Below are positions 17,261-26,444 of a stretch of DNA of 64,000 bases, piece by piece. Source of the DNA: Arthrobacter sp. Bi83 (lineage in GTDB: Bacteria > Actinomycetota > Actinomycetes > Actinomycetales > Micrococcaceae); contig NZ_CAKKLY010000022.1 in the NCBI RefSeq assembly GCF_918698095.1, positions 1-64,000 of the forward strand, written 5' to 3'. Position numbers and translations under genes: made by a program. The notes beneath the pieces were generated by a model. It was not told the DNA's origin. It did no database searches and saw only the letters and a list, made by a program, of their open reading frames with translations. Every line of letters starts with the position of its first letter. The first letter of the stretch is position 1.

Positions 17261-17279
17261 TTGCTCAAGAATTGATCAA
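17261..17279. promoter_or_regulatory. Twin 8-bp near-palindromes upstream of SipW locus B
   Basis: TTGCTCAA and TTGATCAA start 11 bp apart, about 105 bp upstream of the signal-peptidase start, so they face the same side of the helix. The palindrome TTGATCAA also occurs at 6173-6180 upstream of locus A. A shared regulator is possible but the motif is short. Confidence 0.35.
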
Positions 17280-17583
17280 GACAGGCTGACAACGCAGCCG
17301 TCCATCAAGAGAGTTTCCGCCGCCGTGCGGCGCGGATCACGGTGAGAGTCGGCTGGGAGTGATTGCCGCCGTCGTGCATCCCGGGAGAATCACGGGAGGC
17401 GCCGGACGGGCCCGGCCTCATTGGTGCGCCGGGTCCGGCGGTATTGGGGGGAATGCGGCCGGACCCGACAGTCCTGCAGCGAAAACGTGTGAGGATCTTC
17501 TGGCTGCCGGACACCCAACTTTGACATTTCAGGCTTGGAAAAAGCTGGGGTCCAGCCCCCAGATTGTCGGCAGTCGCGCGCTG
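17280..17583. other. Intergenic region upstream of locus B and downstream of PAP2 gene
   Basis: About 300 bp with no convincing gene. Visible structure: GC-rich complementary blocks GCCGGAC..CCCGGC and GCCGGG..TCCGGC near 17400-17440, and CTGGGG/CCCCAG near 17547-17564, which could act as a terminator for the PAP2 gene that ends at 17584 on the minus strand. Confidence 0.4.
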
Positions 17584-18333
17584 TCAGCGCCTCGTCGGCA
17601 GGACAGCCAACTGGTGCTCCCGAGGTGCGCCTGCCGTCAGGTTCCTGATCAGGGCGTTTGCGCGGAGCCGGGGTTCGATGAGGTTGTTCCAGAGGGGCAG
17701 CCAGAGCAGCATGCCCGCGGTGCTGATCAGCACGGAGCCGATGACGTCGCTGGGGTAGTGCACGCCCAGGTAAAGGCGGGAGAGCCCGACGATCGCGGTC
17801 AGGACCATCCCGCCGATCGCGGCGAAGTTGCGCTGCGTCCGGGTCCGGGCGAGCACGAGGAGGACGGCCCAGGCCAGGGACGCGGCAAACGCGGTATGCC
17901 CGCTGGGAAAGCTGGTGCGGCCGGACTCGAGGAGCAGCGCATGGGTTGCCCCGGAGGGCGGCCTGAGCCGCGAAACCGTGAGCTTCCCGATTTCCGAGGA
18001 CAGCCAGCCGACGCTGGTAAGGGACCCGAAGGCCAGCGCGGCCAGGGGCCTGCGGAAGACAAACGCCAAAACGGCGCAGCCGAGCAGCAGGATGGTGATG
18101 TTGCCCGCCGGCGAGAACAGGGTATTCAGGGCCAGCGACAGGCCGGTCCGTGCGGTGGTCCGGTCCCTCGCCATGCCTTCATCCCAGAGGAGGTCCGGGC
18201 CGGGCGAGCCGTACAGCTTCGCCAAGATTCCGAGCGTGATCGCTGCGGCGTACAGGAACGCAGATCCGGCAAGCAGCCACCAGGAGCGTCCGGGCAGGTG
18301 CAGGGGAGTCACCGAGGCTGGGGGCTGCTTCAT
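17584..18333 (-). CDS. PAP2-superfamily membrane phosphatase
   Basis: 249 residues from the ATG at 18333, with AAGGAATG just upstream. Five or six hydrophobic segments. All three PAP2 motifs are intact: KLTVSRLRP, SFPSGHT, and SRLYLGVHYPSD. It likely dephosphorylates a lipid phosphate or polyprenyl diphosphate at the outer face of the membrane. No partner gene is obvious; it stands between the SipW locus B and a divergent secreted phosphoesterase. Confidence 0.87.
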   Translation of the reverse strand: MKQPPASVTPLHLPGRSWWLLAGSAFLYAAAITLGILAKLYGSPGPDLLWDEGMARDRTTARTGLSLALNTLFSPAGNITILLLGCAVLAFVFRRPLAALAFGSLTSVGWLSSEIGKLTVSRLRPPSGATHALLLESGRTSFPSGHTAFAASLAWAVLLVLARTRTQRNFAAIGGMVLTAIVGLSRLYLGVHYPSDVIGSVLISTAGMLLWLPLWNNLIEPRLRANALIRNLTAGAPREHQLAVLPTRR

Positions 18334-18562
18334 GTCATTCCTTACTGGGCGGTGCGCCAGGCACAGGCTATGCGGGCACGGGCACGGCAGCTTCACGGAG
18401 GTTGCGCCGGTCAGCAGTCTCTCACCGGATATTGAAAGGACGCTGGGAACAATGCTCGGGGAGGCCTATGCTGGTGCCAGCCGTCGGGGCCTCTGAACTC
18501 CGAAGATTCCCGATGCGGTGTTTGCCGACGACTGCCGGACAGGTCCGTGAGAGAAGGACACG

Positions 18563-19795
18563 ATGGGCAGGAAGGTCAGTCGGAGGCCGGGCGGAGGTGC
18601 CCCGCGGGGTGCACAGTGGCTGGCCCTAGGCGTTGCCGCCATCGTGTCGGGGGCGGCCAGCCAGCCGGCGCCGTCCCCGCAGAATGCGTCACCTCCCGTC
18701 AGCGCCGCGGCAACGGCGGCCCCACTTCCGACGGCGGTCCCAGCACCGGCGCCCGCCCCTGTGCCCGTCCCGGCCGCGGCGGCGCCCGCCCCGGCCGCAG
18801 AGTCGGTGGCGAATGCGGCTGCGGTGCTCCGGGCCGCGAGGCCCGGCCACATCTTTGTGATCAACCTCGAGAACAGGGGCTATGGCACGGTCTGGGGTCC
18901 GGCGTCGAAAACCCCTTATCTGTCCAAATTTCTGCGCGCCAGGGGTGTCCTGCTGTCCCAGTACTACGCGATTGCCCACCATTCCCAGCCGAACTATCTG
19001 GCGCAGATTTCCGGGCAGACACCGAATGCCATGACCCGTGCCGACTGCGGGACCTATGCGCGGTTCAAGCCCGCCGGTCCTCCGTACCGCGGCGTCTTCA
19101 GGGGCAACGGCTGCCTCTACCCGAGGTCCGTTCCAACAGTTGCCGGTCAGCTGACTGCGGCCAGGAAGAGCTGGAAGGGGTACATGGAAGACATGCGCAT
19201 TCCCTGCCGCCACCCGCAGCCCGGCGCCAGAGACGGCAGCCAGAGTGCCAAGCGCGGTGACCAGTACGCGACGCGGCACAACCCCTTCGTGTATTTCGAG
19301 GCGATCACGTCCTCACCGGACTGCAGGCGGCGGGTGGTTGATTTCAGGGCGTTGGCCAGCGATCTGAGGTCAGCCGCGACGACGCCCAACCTCTCCTACA
19401 TCACCCCCAACCTGTGCCACGACGGCCACGACAGCCCGTGCGTGGACGGGCGTCCCGGCGGTTTGGCGACCGCGGACGCCTGGCTCCTGCGGCAGGTTCC
19501 GCCCATCCTGCGTTCACCGGCGTTCCAGCGCGACGGGGTCCTGGTCATCACCTTCGACGAAGCCGAAGGGCGATCGGTCGGCCCTCCCGGGAAACCCGGC
19601 GGGACGGCCGGCGGACACGTGGGTGCCCTGGTGCTCTCGCCCTTCGTTCGGGGCGGCACCACCTCGACCCGCTTCTACAACCACTACAGCCTGCTGGCCA
19701 CCATCGAGGACATCTTCTCGCTGCCCCGCCTCGGGATGGCCCGCGCCGCCGGCGTGAGCAGCTTCGGGCCCGACGTCTTCAACGCCCGGCGCTGA
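18563..19795 (+). CDS. Secreted phosphoesterase (PF04185-type acid phosphatase/phospholipase C family)
   Basis: 410 residues. Signal or membrane segment at about 15-35, then a Pro/Ala linker (about 40-90). The catalytic domain starts at HIFVINLENRGYGT (metal ligand and nucleophile region), continues with YAIAHHSQPNYLAQISG, YITPNLCHDGHD and VLVITFDEAEG, and ends with HYSLLATIEDIF. These match the phosphoesterase family that includes AcpA and PlcC-like enzymes. Eight or so cysteines fit an extracytoplasmic location. Substrate not determinable. Confidence 0.82.
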   Translation: MGRKVSRRPGGGAPRGAQWLALGVAAIVSGAASQPAPSPQNASPPVSAAATAAPLPTAVPAPAPAPVPVPAAAAPAPAAESVANAAAVLRAARPGHIFVINLENRGYGTVWGPASKTPYLSKFLRARGVLLSQYYAIAHHSQPNYLAQISGQTPNAMTRADCGTYARFKPAGPPYRGVFRGNGCLYPRSVPTVAGQLTAARKSWKGYMEDMRIPCRHPQPGARDGSQSAKRGDQYATRHNPFVYFEAITSSPDCRRRVVDFRALASDLRSAATTPNLSYITPNLCHDGHDSPCVDGRPGGLATADAWLLRQVPPILRSPAFQRDGVLVITFDEAEGRSVGPPGKPGGTAGGHVGALVLSPFVRGGTTSTRFYNHYSLLATIEDIFSLPRLGMARAAGVSSFGPDVFNARR

Positions 19796-19812
19796 CGTGG
19801 TTGGTTGAGCAC

Positions 19813-20346
19813 ATGGGAAGAATTCTCGGATGGCTGGCGGCAGCCGTGGTGGTCACGCTGATCTTCGGCAGCGTCTACGTTGCGTTTCAGCAGCTCGGCC
19901 GCCGGTCGGCGAATGACGCACCGGCCGCTGCCGCCGCGGCCTTGGTGCAGCTTCCTGCCGGAACTGAACCGGCGCCGCGGGTGGAGCTGACCCCTGAGAG
20001 CGGAGTGTTCGTCGTCGTATACGGGTCGGACGACAAGCCGGAGTCGGGGACGGCGACCCTTCACGGATCCCTGCCGGTTGTGCCGTCCGGCGTGCTCCGG
20101 ACGGCACGCGATTCCGGCGTTGACACCGTGACGTGGCAGCCGGAGCCCGGCCTGCGGATGGCCATTGTGGCACGGTCCTCGGTGGGAAGGGTGGTGGTGG
20201 CAGGGCAGTCGCTGGCTCCCTATGAGGACAGGGACCGGATCACGATGATCTTCCTGGCGCTCGGATGGCTGGGCAGCCTCATTGTCCTCGGTGCCGGGTA
20301 TGCCGGGTCCGAGTTCCTGAGCCGTCGCGGCCGTCGCGACCGGTGA
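19813..20346 (+). CDS. Membrane protein, two-segment, unknown function
   Basis: 177 residues. A membrane helix at the N-terminus (about 5-23) and another near the C-terminus (about 140-162) bracket an extracytoplasmic domain with a beta-rich pattern (SGVFVVVYGSDDKPESGTA, VTWQPEPGLRMAIVA). It follows the phosphoesterase gene by 17 bp and may be cotranscribed. I recognise no family. Confidence 0.6.
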   Translation: MGRILGWLAAAVVVTLIFGSVYVAFQQLGRRSANDAPAAAAAALVQLPAGTEPAPRVELTPESGVFVVVYGSDDKPESGTATLHGSLPVVPSGVLRTARDSGVDTVTWQPEPGLRMAIVARSSVGRVVVAGQSLAPYEDRDRITMIFLALGWLGSLIVLGAGYAGSEFLSRRGRRDR

Positions 20347-20412
20347 CACGAAGAGCGAACGGGGCAGCCCGCAATATGGCCGGAGGAGACGGGTCCACGC
20401 TCGACGCCCTTA

Positions 20413-20475
20413 TCAGGAATTGAGCTGCTTCTTGAAGAAGGTCGCGGCGTCCTCATACGCGAGGGCAAAGGCGGG
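20413..20475 (-). pseudogene. C-terminal remnant of a hydrolase-like gene
   Basis: On the minus strand the frame reads PAFALAYEDAATFFKKQLNS then stop. This resembles the C-terminal helix of dienelactone/alpha-beta hydrolases (Y-x-DAA-x-x-FFKKxL). No matching start or catalytic core is present upstream (20476-20500), so only the last 20 codons survive. Confidence 0.45.
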
Positions 20476-20496
20476 CTACAAGCGAGGGCATCTGTA

Positions 20497-20907
20497 ATGC
20501 TGTTCAGCATGACGATCACCTTTGAATGGCGCGGAGCGGTTAAGAACGAAGAGATCAACCAGCTGCACGCGGAGGGCTTCGATCATGAATACGTTGAAGA
20601 CGATTGGAGTGACGTGCTCTGGCGCCTCAGTCTGGGCTGGGTCACAGCACGCGACGACGTAGGTCTCGTAGGATTCGTCAATGTGATCTGGGACGGTCAT
20701 GTCCACGCGTTCATCGAAGACACTTTGGTGGCACACAGAGCGCGCCGTCAGGGCATCGGGAAAACACTCCTCGCCGTTGCAACCGAACAATCGAGGAAGG
20801 CCGGCTGCGAATGGCTTCATGTTGACTTCGATGACCACCTGAAGAGTTTCTACTTCGATTCATGCGGTTTCCGTCCCACCAATGCTGGACTAATCCAACT
20901 GCGCTAG
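20497..20907 (+). CDS. GNAT-family N-acetyltransferase
   Basis: 136 residues; an alternative ATG lies at 20509. The acetyl-CoA site is recognisable: VHAFIEDTLVAHRARRQGIG followed by KTLLAVATEQSRKAGCEWLHVDF, with a final FYFDSCGF motif. Substrate unknown. Single gene, preceded by a hydrolase remnant. Confidence 0.82.
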   Translation: MLFSMTITFEWRGAVKNEEINQLHAEGFDHEYVEDDWSDVLWRLSLGWVTARDDVGLVGFVNVIWDGHVHAFIEDTLVAHRARRQGIGKTLLAVATEQSRKAGCEWLHVDFDDHLKSFYFDSCGFRPTNAGLIQLR

Positions 20908-21032
20908 CTGTGGCGGACCGCAGGTCTTCGTGCAGACAGTCCAAGGCTGGGGCAGGATGAGCTGGTGACTTGCGGTGATGAGCGACTCGGCGGGCCGAAT
21001 ATCTCCCGGCGCCTTCCGCCTCCGCAGCGCGG

Positions 21033-21560
21033 CTACCACCCGATGAGCGTGCGAACGGCATGGGCGGCCTCTTGGGGGCTCTGGCTGCCGATTGCCACCA
21101 CATGGGCGTCAAGGCGGGCTTCATTCAGGATCCGATGTAGCTCCACGCTGCGTTCCAGGTGCCAGGCCAGCTCCGGGCTGTTGGGCTCGTGCCGATTCCT
21201 GAGCCTGTCCTGAATAGTTGCGAGAGACGGATCCAATCGGACCACTGTCAGGGCGCCTCCGCCCAGGGCAGTACGGTAGCGATCCACCTCGGCAGAGTGC
21301 TCAACGACCCCTGCAAGGATGAACCGCCGAACGCCGACCTCGCGATAGTTCAATGCCAGGGACTGGAGGTTCCGGAGCTCGAGTTCATGGTTAAACCGAT
21401 CCGTTGCGGGCACGGGCCAGCTCCGCCGCAGCCCATCCAGATCGATGACGGCGTTGCTGATTCCGTCGTCGGCGAGCAGCCGGTGCAGGGCCTCGCCCGT
21501 GGTGGTCTTTCCGGATCCAACTGTCCCGTTGAGGAAAACGCTCTCAGTAAGAGTGGCCAT
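21033..21560 (-). CDS. P-loop nucleotide/small-molecule kinase-like protein (AAA_33 type)
   Basis: 175 residues. Walker A at the N-terminus (LNGTVGSGKTTTGEAL), a substrate-binding DLDGLRR at about residue 41, and a lid region with paired arginines (DRLRNRHEPNS). This is the layout of small kinases such as gluconate kinase-like or chloramphenicol-phosphotransferase-like proteins. Substrate unknown. Monocistronic between two + strand genes. Confidence 0.7.
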   Translation of the reverse strand: MATLTESVFLNGTVGSGKTTTGEALHRLLADDGISNAVIDLDGLRRSWPVPATDRFNHELELRNLQSLALNYREVGVRRFILAGVVEHSAEVDRYRTALGGGALTVVRLDPSLATIQDRLRNRHEPNSPELAWHLERSVELHRILNEARLDAHVVAIGSQSPQEAAHAVRTLIGW

Positions 21561-21700
21561 CACAGGAGTCTAGGCGTGCCTCCCAAATAGGTTGACCGTC
21601 TCCGGGAATTGCTCACAGCTTCGTCACAGGAGCCGGACAGACGGCCGATAGGACCGGCGTCGAGTATGAGGTCATAGCCTTCGAGAAGTCAGGATGACCG

Positions 21701-23014
21701 ATGAACGAGTATGAACGTCCAATGCAGGATGACTACATGGAGCGCGGCGCCGGCGAGGGCGCCGGGGCAAACCCAGCGGCTGCCAGCGCAGCCACTGCCA
21801 GCGCAGTCCCCGCCTGGGCGGCCGGGACCACGGCGGCCGGCCCCACCACAGCAGGCATGACGGCAACCCGCCCGAGGGACCGGAAAAGGGTGGGTCCTGC
21901 GGTCTTCGTCACCTGTCTGGTGGCCGCAGGTCTGCTGGGCGGAGGTACCGCCGTCGGGACTACCGCTCTGTTGAACCCGCCAACCCAGGGGTCAGCCACG
22001 GCGCAGGCCCAGTACACGCCGGTGATCGTCAACAACACTTCCAGCGTCAACGCGGTGACCGCTGCCGCTCAGAAGGCGACGCCCAGTGTGGTGACCATCA
22101 GCGCAAGTTCCGGCAGCTCCGGCGGCACCGGCTCGGGCATCATTCTGGATACGGACGGCCACATCCTGACCAACACGCATGTGGTCACCCTGGACGGGCA
22201 GGCCGCGAACGCAGCCATCGAAGTCCGCACCAGCGACGGGAAGGTCTACACGGCGAAAATTGTGGGCACGGACCCGCTCTCGGATCTGGCCGTCATTCAA
22301 ATCACCGCCCAGGGCCTGGTCCCGGCGACGCTGGGGGACTCGGGCGCGGTCAAGGTCGGCGACGCCGCCATAGCCATCGGAGCGCCCCTCGGACTCAGCG
22401 GCACCGTGACGGACGGCATTGTCTCGGCGGTGAACCGCACCATCGAAACGGACTCCTCCGCCACCTCGCAGACCGACTCCTCCACGTCGGGGCAGGGGTC
22501 CATCAGCATCAACGTCATCCAAACTGACGCGGCCATCAACCCCGGAAATTCCGGCGGCGCATTGACCAACACACAGGGTGAGATCATCGGCGTCAACGTG
22601 GCCATCGCCTCGGCCGGATCGTCCTCCTCATCCTCCCAGTCCGGCAACATTGGCGTCGGTTTCTCGATCCCGATCAACACCGCCAAGCGCGTGGCCCAGG
22701 AGATCATCGCCTCAGGCGCAGCGACACACGGCCAGCTGGGCCTTTCGGTGCAGGACAAGGCCTCCGGAACCTCGTCGGACTTTACGACCGGGGCCGAAGT
22801 GGCGTCCGTAACCGCGGGATCCGCGGCGGACAAAGCCGGGCTGAAGGCCGGCGATGTGATCACAGAACTGGCCGGACGGACCGTGACTGACGCCTCTGAG
22901 CTGACGGCGGCCGCACGGGAACAGGCTGCCGGAACCACCGTCAAGATCACGTTCCTGCGCGGAGGCCAGACTCAGGCCGCCGACGTCACACTCGGAGCAG
23001 CCACCGCCGGGTGA
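21701..23014 (+). CDS. Membrane-anchored HtrA/DegP-type serine protease with PDZ domain
   Basis: 437 residues. A cytoplasmic Ala/Gly-rich tail (1-63), one membrane helix (about 65-90), a trypsin-like domain with catalytic H160 (NTHVV), D195 (SDLAVI) and S284 (GNSGGAL), and a C-terminal PDZ domain (about 345-430; GSAADKAGLKAGDVITELAG). It degrades or refolds damaged proteins outside the membrane. A Ser/Thr-rich loop (250-268) before the catalytic serine is longer than usual. Confidence 0.92.
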   Translation: MNEYERPMQDDYMERGAGEGAGANPAAASAATASAVPAWAAGTTAAGPTTAGMTATRPRDRKRVGPAVFVTCLVAAGLLGGGTAVGTTALLNPPTQGSATAQAQYTPVIVNNTSSVNAVTAAAQKATPSVVTISASSGSSGGTGSGIILDTDGHILTNTHVVTLDGQAANAAIEVRTSDGKVYTAKIVGTDPLSDLAVIQITAQGLVPATLGDSGAVKVGDAAIAIGAPLGLSGTVTDGIVSAVNRTIETDSSATSQTDSSTSGQGSISINVIQTDAAINPGNSGGALTNTQGEIIGVNVAIASAGSSSSSSQSGNIGVGFSIPINTAKRVAQEIIASGAATHGQLGLSVQDKASGTSSDFTTGAEVASVTAGSAADKAGLKAGDVITELAGRTVTDASELTAAAREQAAGTTVKITFLRGGQTQAADVTLGAATAG

Positions 23015-23029
23015 CGCCGCAGAAACGGT

Positions 23030-23539
23030 TCAGTCGTTCCCGGTCCGGTGGTTCAGGCGGCGGAAGTCCCGGGAAAGATACAGGGCCATGGCAGCGGCGT
23101 TACCGCTGTGGACGCTGACCGCGAGGATGTTGTGTCCCAAGGTGTGCAGGACGTGCATGGCATGGCGCAGGAGGTCTTCGGCGACGCCCTGCCTGCGGTG
23201 ATCCGGGTGGGTGAAGAGTTCGGCGATAAAAGCCGTTCCCGGGCCCGAGCTTCCGACGTGCCGGTCTGTGATGATGATGGCCCCCGTGATGCGGCCGTCC
23301 GGGCCAACCGTCAGGAGCGAGGCTTCGGGGATGGGGGTGCCGTGCGCGCCGTCGAAGATTGTGCCGATCCTGTCGACGGAATGGAAGCCATCTGAATGCT
23401 CCTTTTCCGGGTCGTAGGCGCGCAGATAAAGGTCTTTCAGCTCCGGCAAGTCGCTGGCGTCAAGTGGCCGGGGAATACGGGCGTCGGGCTTGTGTTCCTG
23501 AGGCCCGACGAGAGCCGCGAGGGAGATAAGAGGGACCAT
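23030..23539 (-). CDS. GNAT-family N-acetyltransferase
   Basis: 169 residues from the ATG at 23539. Acetyl-CoA motif: IAELFTHPDHRRQGVAEDLL, followed by HNILAVSVHSGNAAAMALYLSRDF-type beta-bulge and helix; the N-terminus begins with a short extra segment (PLISLAALVGPQEHK). Convergent with the HtrA-type protease. Substrate unknown. Confidence 0.8.
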   Translation of the reverse strand: MVPLISLAALVGPQEHKPDARIPRPLDASDLPELKDLYLRAYDPEKEHSDGFHSVDRIGTIFDGAHGTPIPEASLLTVGPDGRITGAIIITDRHVGSSGPGTAFIAELFTHPDHRRQGVAEDLLRHAMHVLHTLGHNILAVSVHSGNAAAMALYLSRDFRRLNHRTGND

Positions 23540-23813
23540 GGATGACCTGCCTTTGGCCAGTGGGGAAAAGACTCTTGCACACAGTGTGGGGCATTCCCGC
23601 CTCCGGGGGAAGACGCGGGACTGGACCCCCGGTAACCGCAGCCTTAACAACGGGGTTCAGGGAAGTCGCTCTCTTCCGACAGCCAGGTTTCGGCTGGCCC
23701 AACAAAAAGTCCTACCCAACAGCTACACTCATTTTGGATGCGGCTAGGGGGTCGCATCCTAACTTCCGCGCCCCGACCAGTTGTGGTTGACGCGCCGAAC
23801 AGGAATGGTCTCG

Positions 23814-26036
23814 ATGTCTCACGCGCGCCGATCGTATTTCTCCTCCCTCTTGGCCTCGGCCGGCGTTGCGGTGCTGGCCGCCGGTGCGCTGATCGGCCCG
23901 CCGGCATCGGCAGACGATGCCCCGGCGCCGCTGCCGGCAGTGCCGCCCGCAGCCTCGATTGCGCGGCCCTCCTCCGGTGCAGCAGCGGCGACCAACCAGT
24001 TCATTGTGAAGTTCAAGGACGGGGCGGCTACCGTACCCGCGGAGCGGGCAAAGACCTACGGGCGGGCCGCCGTCAAACTCGGCTCCACCGTGAAGGACCT
24101 CCGCGCCACGTCCGGCGGCGCCCGCGTGCTGCGGACCGCCAAGAAACTGGGCGCCGGCGATTCGGCAAAGCTTCTCGCGTCACTGCGTGCCGATCCCGCC
24201 GTGGCCTATGCAGAGCCCGACGTCCTGATGCACCCCAAGGTCGCCGACCCGAACGACCCCTACTTTCCGTTCCAGTGGAACCTGTCCCAGCAAACGGGCG
24301 GCATCAAGGTGACCCGGGCCTGGGACGTTACCCAGGGCGCGGGCCAGGTGGTGGCCGTGGTGGACACCGGCATCACCCGCCACGACGACGTGAATGCCAA
24401 TGTGCTGCAGGGCTACGACATGATCACCGACCCGGATGAAGCCCGCGACGGCAACGGCCGCGACTCCGACCCCACGGACGAAGGGGACTGGACCGACCCC
24501 GGATTCTGCGCGGCCGATGCGGCTGCCACCGAGTCGTCCTGGCACGGCACCTTCGTGGCCGGCATCATTGGTGCCGTCACCGGAAATGCTGACGGCATTG
24601 CCGGCGTGGCTCCAAAGGCCAAAATCCTGCCGGTCAGGGCCATGGGACCCTGTGGCGGCTTCACCTCGGACATCACGGACGCCGTGATCTGGGCGTCGGG
24701 AGCTCCCGTGGCTGATGCGCCCCTGAATCCCACCCCGGCGCGCGTCATCAACCTCAGCCTTGGCGGCACAGAAGCATGTTCGCAGACCTGGCAGGATGCC
24801 ATTAACACCGCCACCGGCCGGGGTGCCGCTGTGGTGGTTGCTGCCGGGAATGAGAGCGTGTCCGCCGCGACCTCGGAGCCCGCGAATTGCCAGAACGTCA
24901 TCACTGTTGCAGCCAGTGGTCCCAGCGGTTCGTTTGCCCCGTACTCAAACTTCGGCCCCAACGTGGACGTCACCGCCCCCGGCGGCGACATGACACCGGC
25001 TCCCGGCGGGAACCCGGACGACAGCGTTTCGGGCGGCATCCTGTCCATCCGCAACGACGGCGCGACCACCGCCCAGACGGACTCGTCCTACTACTTTGCC
25101 GAGGGCACGTCCGCGGCCGCCCCGCACGTTGCCGGCGTGGCCGCGCTGCTGATGGCGCAGATGGGGCCGACCGCAACGCCCGCCGCGGTCGAGGCCCGCC
25201 TGAAGCGGACAGCACGTCCAGTTACCGGCGGCTGCCCGTCAGGCTGCGGGGCCGGCCTCGTGGACGCCGCCGGCGCGGTTCTGCACATCAACGCCGTGGT
25301 GGCCGCCGGCGATCTGAACGGCGACCGGAAGTCCGACGTGCTGGCCCGGGACAACTCTGGGGCGCTGTGGCTCTACCCCGGCAACGGCAGCGGCGGCTGG
25401 CTGGCACGGGTGAAGTCCGGCACGGGCTGGAACGGCATGACGGCCATTGTCGCTCCCGGCGATTTCAACGGTGACGGCAGGGCCGATGTCCTGGCCCGCG
25501 ACAGTTCCGGAGCGCTGTGGCTCTTCCCGGGCAACGGGCGTGGAGGCTTCCTCGCACGGGTGAAGGTGGGTTCCGGCTGGAACGCCTTTAGTAGCATCAT
25601 CGGTCCGGGCGACATTAACGGTGATGCGAAATCGGACGTCCTGGCCCGCGACACAGCCGGCGTGCTCTGGCTGTACCCGGGCAACGGGCGAGGCGGCTGG
25701 CTCGCACGCGTCAAGGTGGGCTCCGGCTGGAACTCGATGACCGCCGTCGTGGGTCCCGGTGACATGAACGGCGACCGGAGGGCCGACGTGCTGGCCCGCG
25801 ACACCGCCGGTGCGCTCTGGCTGTACACGGGCAACGGCCGCGGCGGCTTCTCCGGAAGGCTGAAGGCCGGCATCGGCTGGAACGCGATGACGGCCATCAC
25901 CGCCCGCGGCGACTTCAACGGCGACGCCAGGAACGACGTCCTCGCGGTGGATTCCGCCGGCGCACTCTGGCTGTACAAGGGCAACGGCGTGGGCGGCTTC
26001 CTGGGGCGGTCTACTGCCGGCTCGGGCTGGAACTGA
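23814..26036 (+). CDS. Secreted subtilase (S8) with FG-GAP/VCBS C-terminal domain
   Basis: 740 residues from the ATG at 23814 (AGGA 9 nt upstream; another ATG at 23805). Signal peptide (about 1-33, ASADD), inhibitor-I9-like propeptide (about 60-140), then the subtilisin domain with D184 (VVDTGI), H244 (WHGTFVAG), oxyanion N346 (AAGNES) and S433 (GTSAAAPHVAG). The last 250 residues are five 50-residue FG-GAP units, closely similar to the tail of the giant repeat protein at the start of the window. It is exported and self-activated; the tail may retain it at a surface or polymer. Confidence 0.93.
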   Translation: MSHARRSYFSSLLASAGVAVLAAGALIGPPASADDAPAPLPAVPPAASIARPSSGAAAATNQFIVKFKDGAATVPAERAKTYGRAAVKLGSTVKDLRATSGGARVLRTAKKLGAGDSAKLLASLRADPAVAYAEPDVLMHPKVADPNDPYFPFQWNLSQQTGGIKVTRAWDVTQGAGQVVAVVDTGITRHDDVNANVLQGYDMITDPDEARDGNGRDSDPTDEGDWTDPGFCAADAAATESSWHGTFVAGIIGAVTGNADGIAGVAPKAKILPVRAMGPCGGFTSDITDAVIWASGAPVADAPLNPTPARVINLSLGGTEACSQTWQDAINTATGRGAAVVVAAGNESVSAATSEPANCQNVITVAASGPSGSFAPYSNFGPNVDVTAPGGDMTPAPGGNPDDSVSGGILSIRNDGATTAQTDSSYYFAEGTSAAAPHVAGVAALLMAQMGPTATPAAVEARLKRTARPVTGGCPSGCGAGLVDAAGAVLHINAVVAAGDLNGDRKSDVLARDNSGALWLYPGNGSGGWLARVKSGTGWNGMTAIVAPGDFNGDGRADVLARDSSGALWLFPGNGRGGFLARVKVGSGWNAFSSIIGPGDINGDAKSDVLARDTAGVLWLYPGNGRGGWLARVKVGSGWNSMTAVVGPGDMNGDRRADVLARDTAGALWLYTGNGRGGFSGRLKAGIGWNAMTAITARGDFNGDARNDVLAVDSAGALWLYKGNGVGGFLGRSTAGSGWN
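25287..26036 (+). repeat. Five 150-bp FG-GAP coding repeats in the subtilase
   Basis: Units open at 25311, 25461, 25611, 25761 and 25911 with DLNGDRKSDVLARD-type loops; spacing is exactly 150 bp. Unit order and the divergent last unit (NDVLAVDSAG) match the array at 2.8-3.6 kb. Confidence 0.85.
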
Positions 26037-26069
26037 CGCCCCTGCTCAGGAGAGTCTTGGGACTTGGAG

Positions 26070-26101
26070 ACGGCCGCTGCGTCTCCTGACGCGGCGGCCG
26101 T
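26070..26101 (+). terminator. Hairpin after the subtilase gene
   Basis: ACGGCCGCTGCGTC, loop TCCT, GACGCGGCGGCCGT, then TTTCCCGTTT. One G-U pair in a 14-bp stem. Resembles the hairpin after the giant repeat gene. Confidence 0.75.
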
Positions 26102-26215
26102 TTCCCGTTTAACTCCGGTGTCTCGACGCCGGCGCCGACTCGTGCTTTGCTGTTCCTTGGGCGGACCGCCTGCCCGGCATGCGTCCGGGCTTCACTTGAG
26201 CAAAGGAGCTTCACA

Positions 26216-26422
26216 GTGGCTGGCCTCAGCAGTAAGTTCGATTCTGAATACGAAAGCAAGAGCATCGAGGAACTGGCCAAGGCACCCGTCGGTGCACTCC
26301 AGGGCCTGTCCGAGTCCGACGCCCAAAAGCTCCAGGAGGCCCTCGGCATCAAGACCATCAAAGACCTGGGCACCAACAAGTTCTTCCTGTGGGCCCAGGC
26401 GGTGGCAAAACTGGCCGAGTAG
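26216..26422 (+). CDS. Small helix-hairpin-helix-like protein
   Basis: 68 residues from a GTG start with a strong AAAGGAG site 7 nt upstream. The sequence from residue 20 (IEELAKAPVGALQGLSESDA then KLQEALGIKTIKDL) has the two-helix, G-containing turn pattern of helix-hairpin-helix folds. No signal peptide. A strong terminator follows, so it is probably monocistronic and well expressed. Function unknown. Confidence 0.7.
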   Translation: MAGLSSKFDSEYESKSIEELAKAPVGALQGLSESDAQKLQEALGIKTIKDLGTNKFFLWAQAVAKLAE

Positions 26423-26444
26423 GCCGCGCACCACCGGAAACGCC

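Noticed and set aside
17305..17514. Short minus-strand frame in the gap before the PAP2 gene
   Set aside because: No ribosome site or recognisable sequence; the region is better explained by hairpins.
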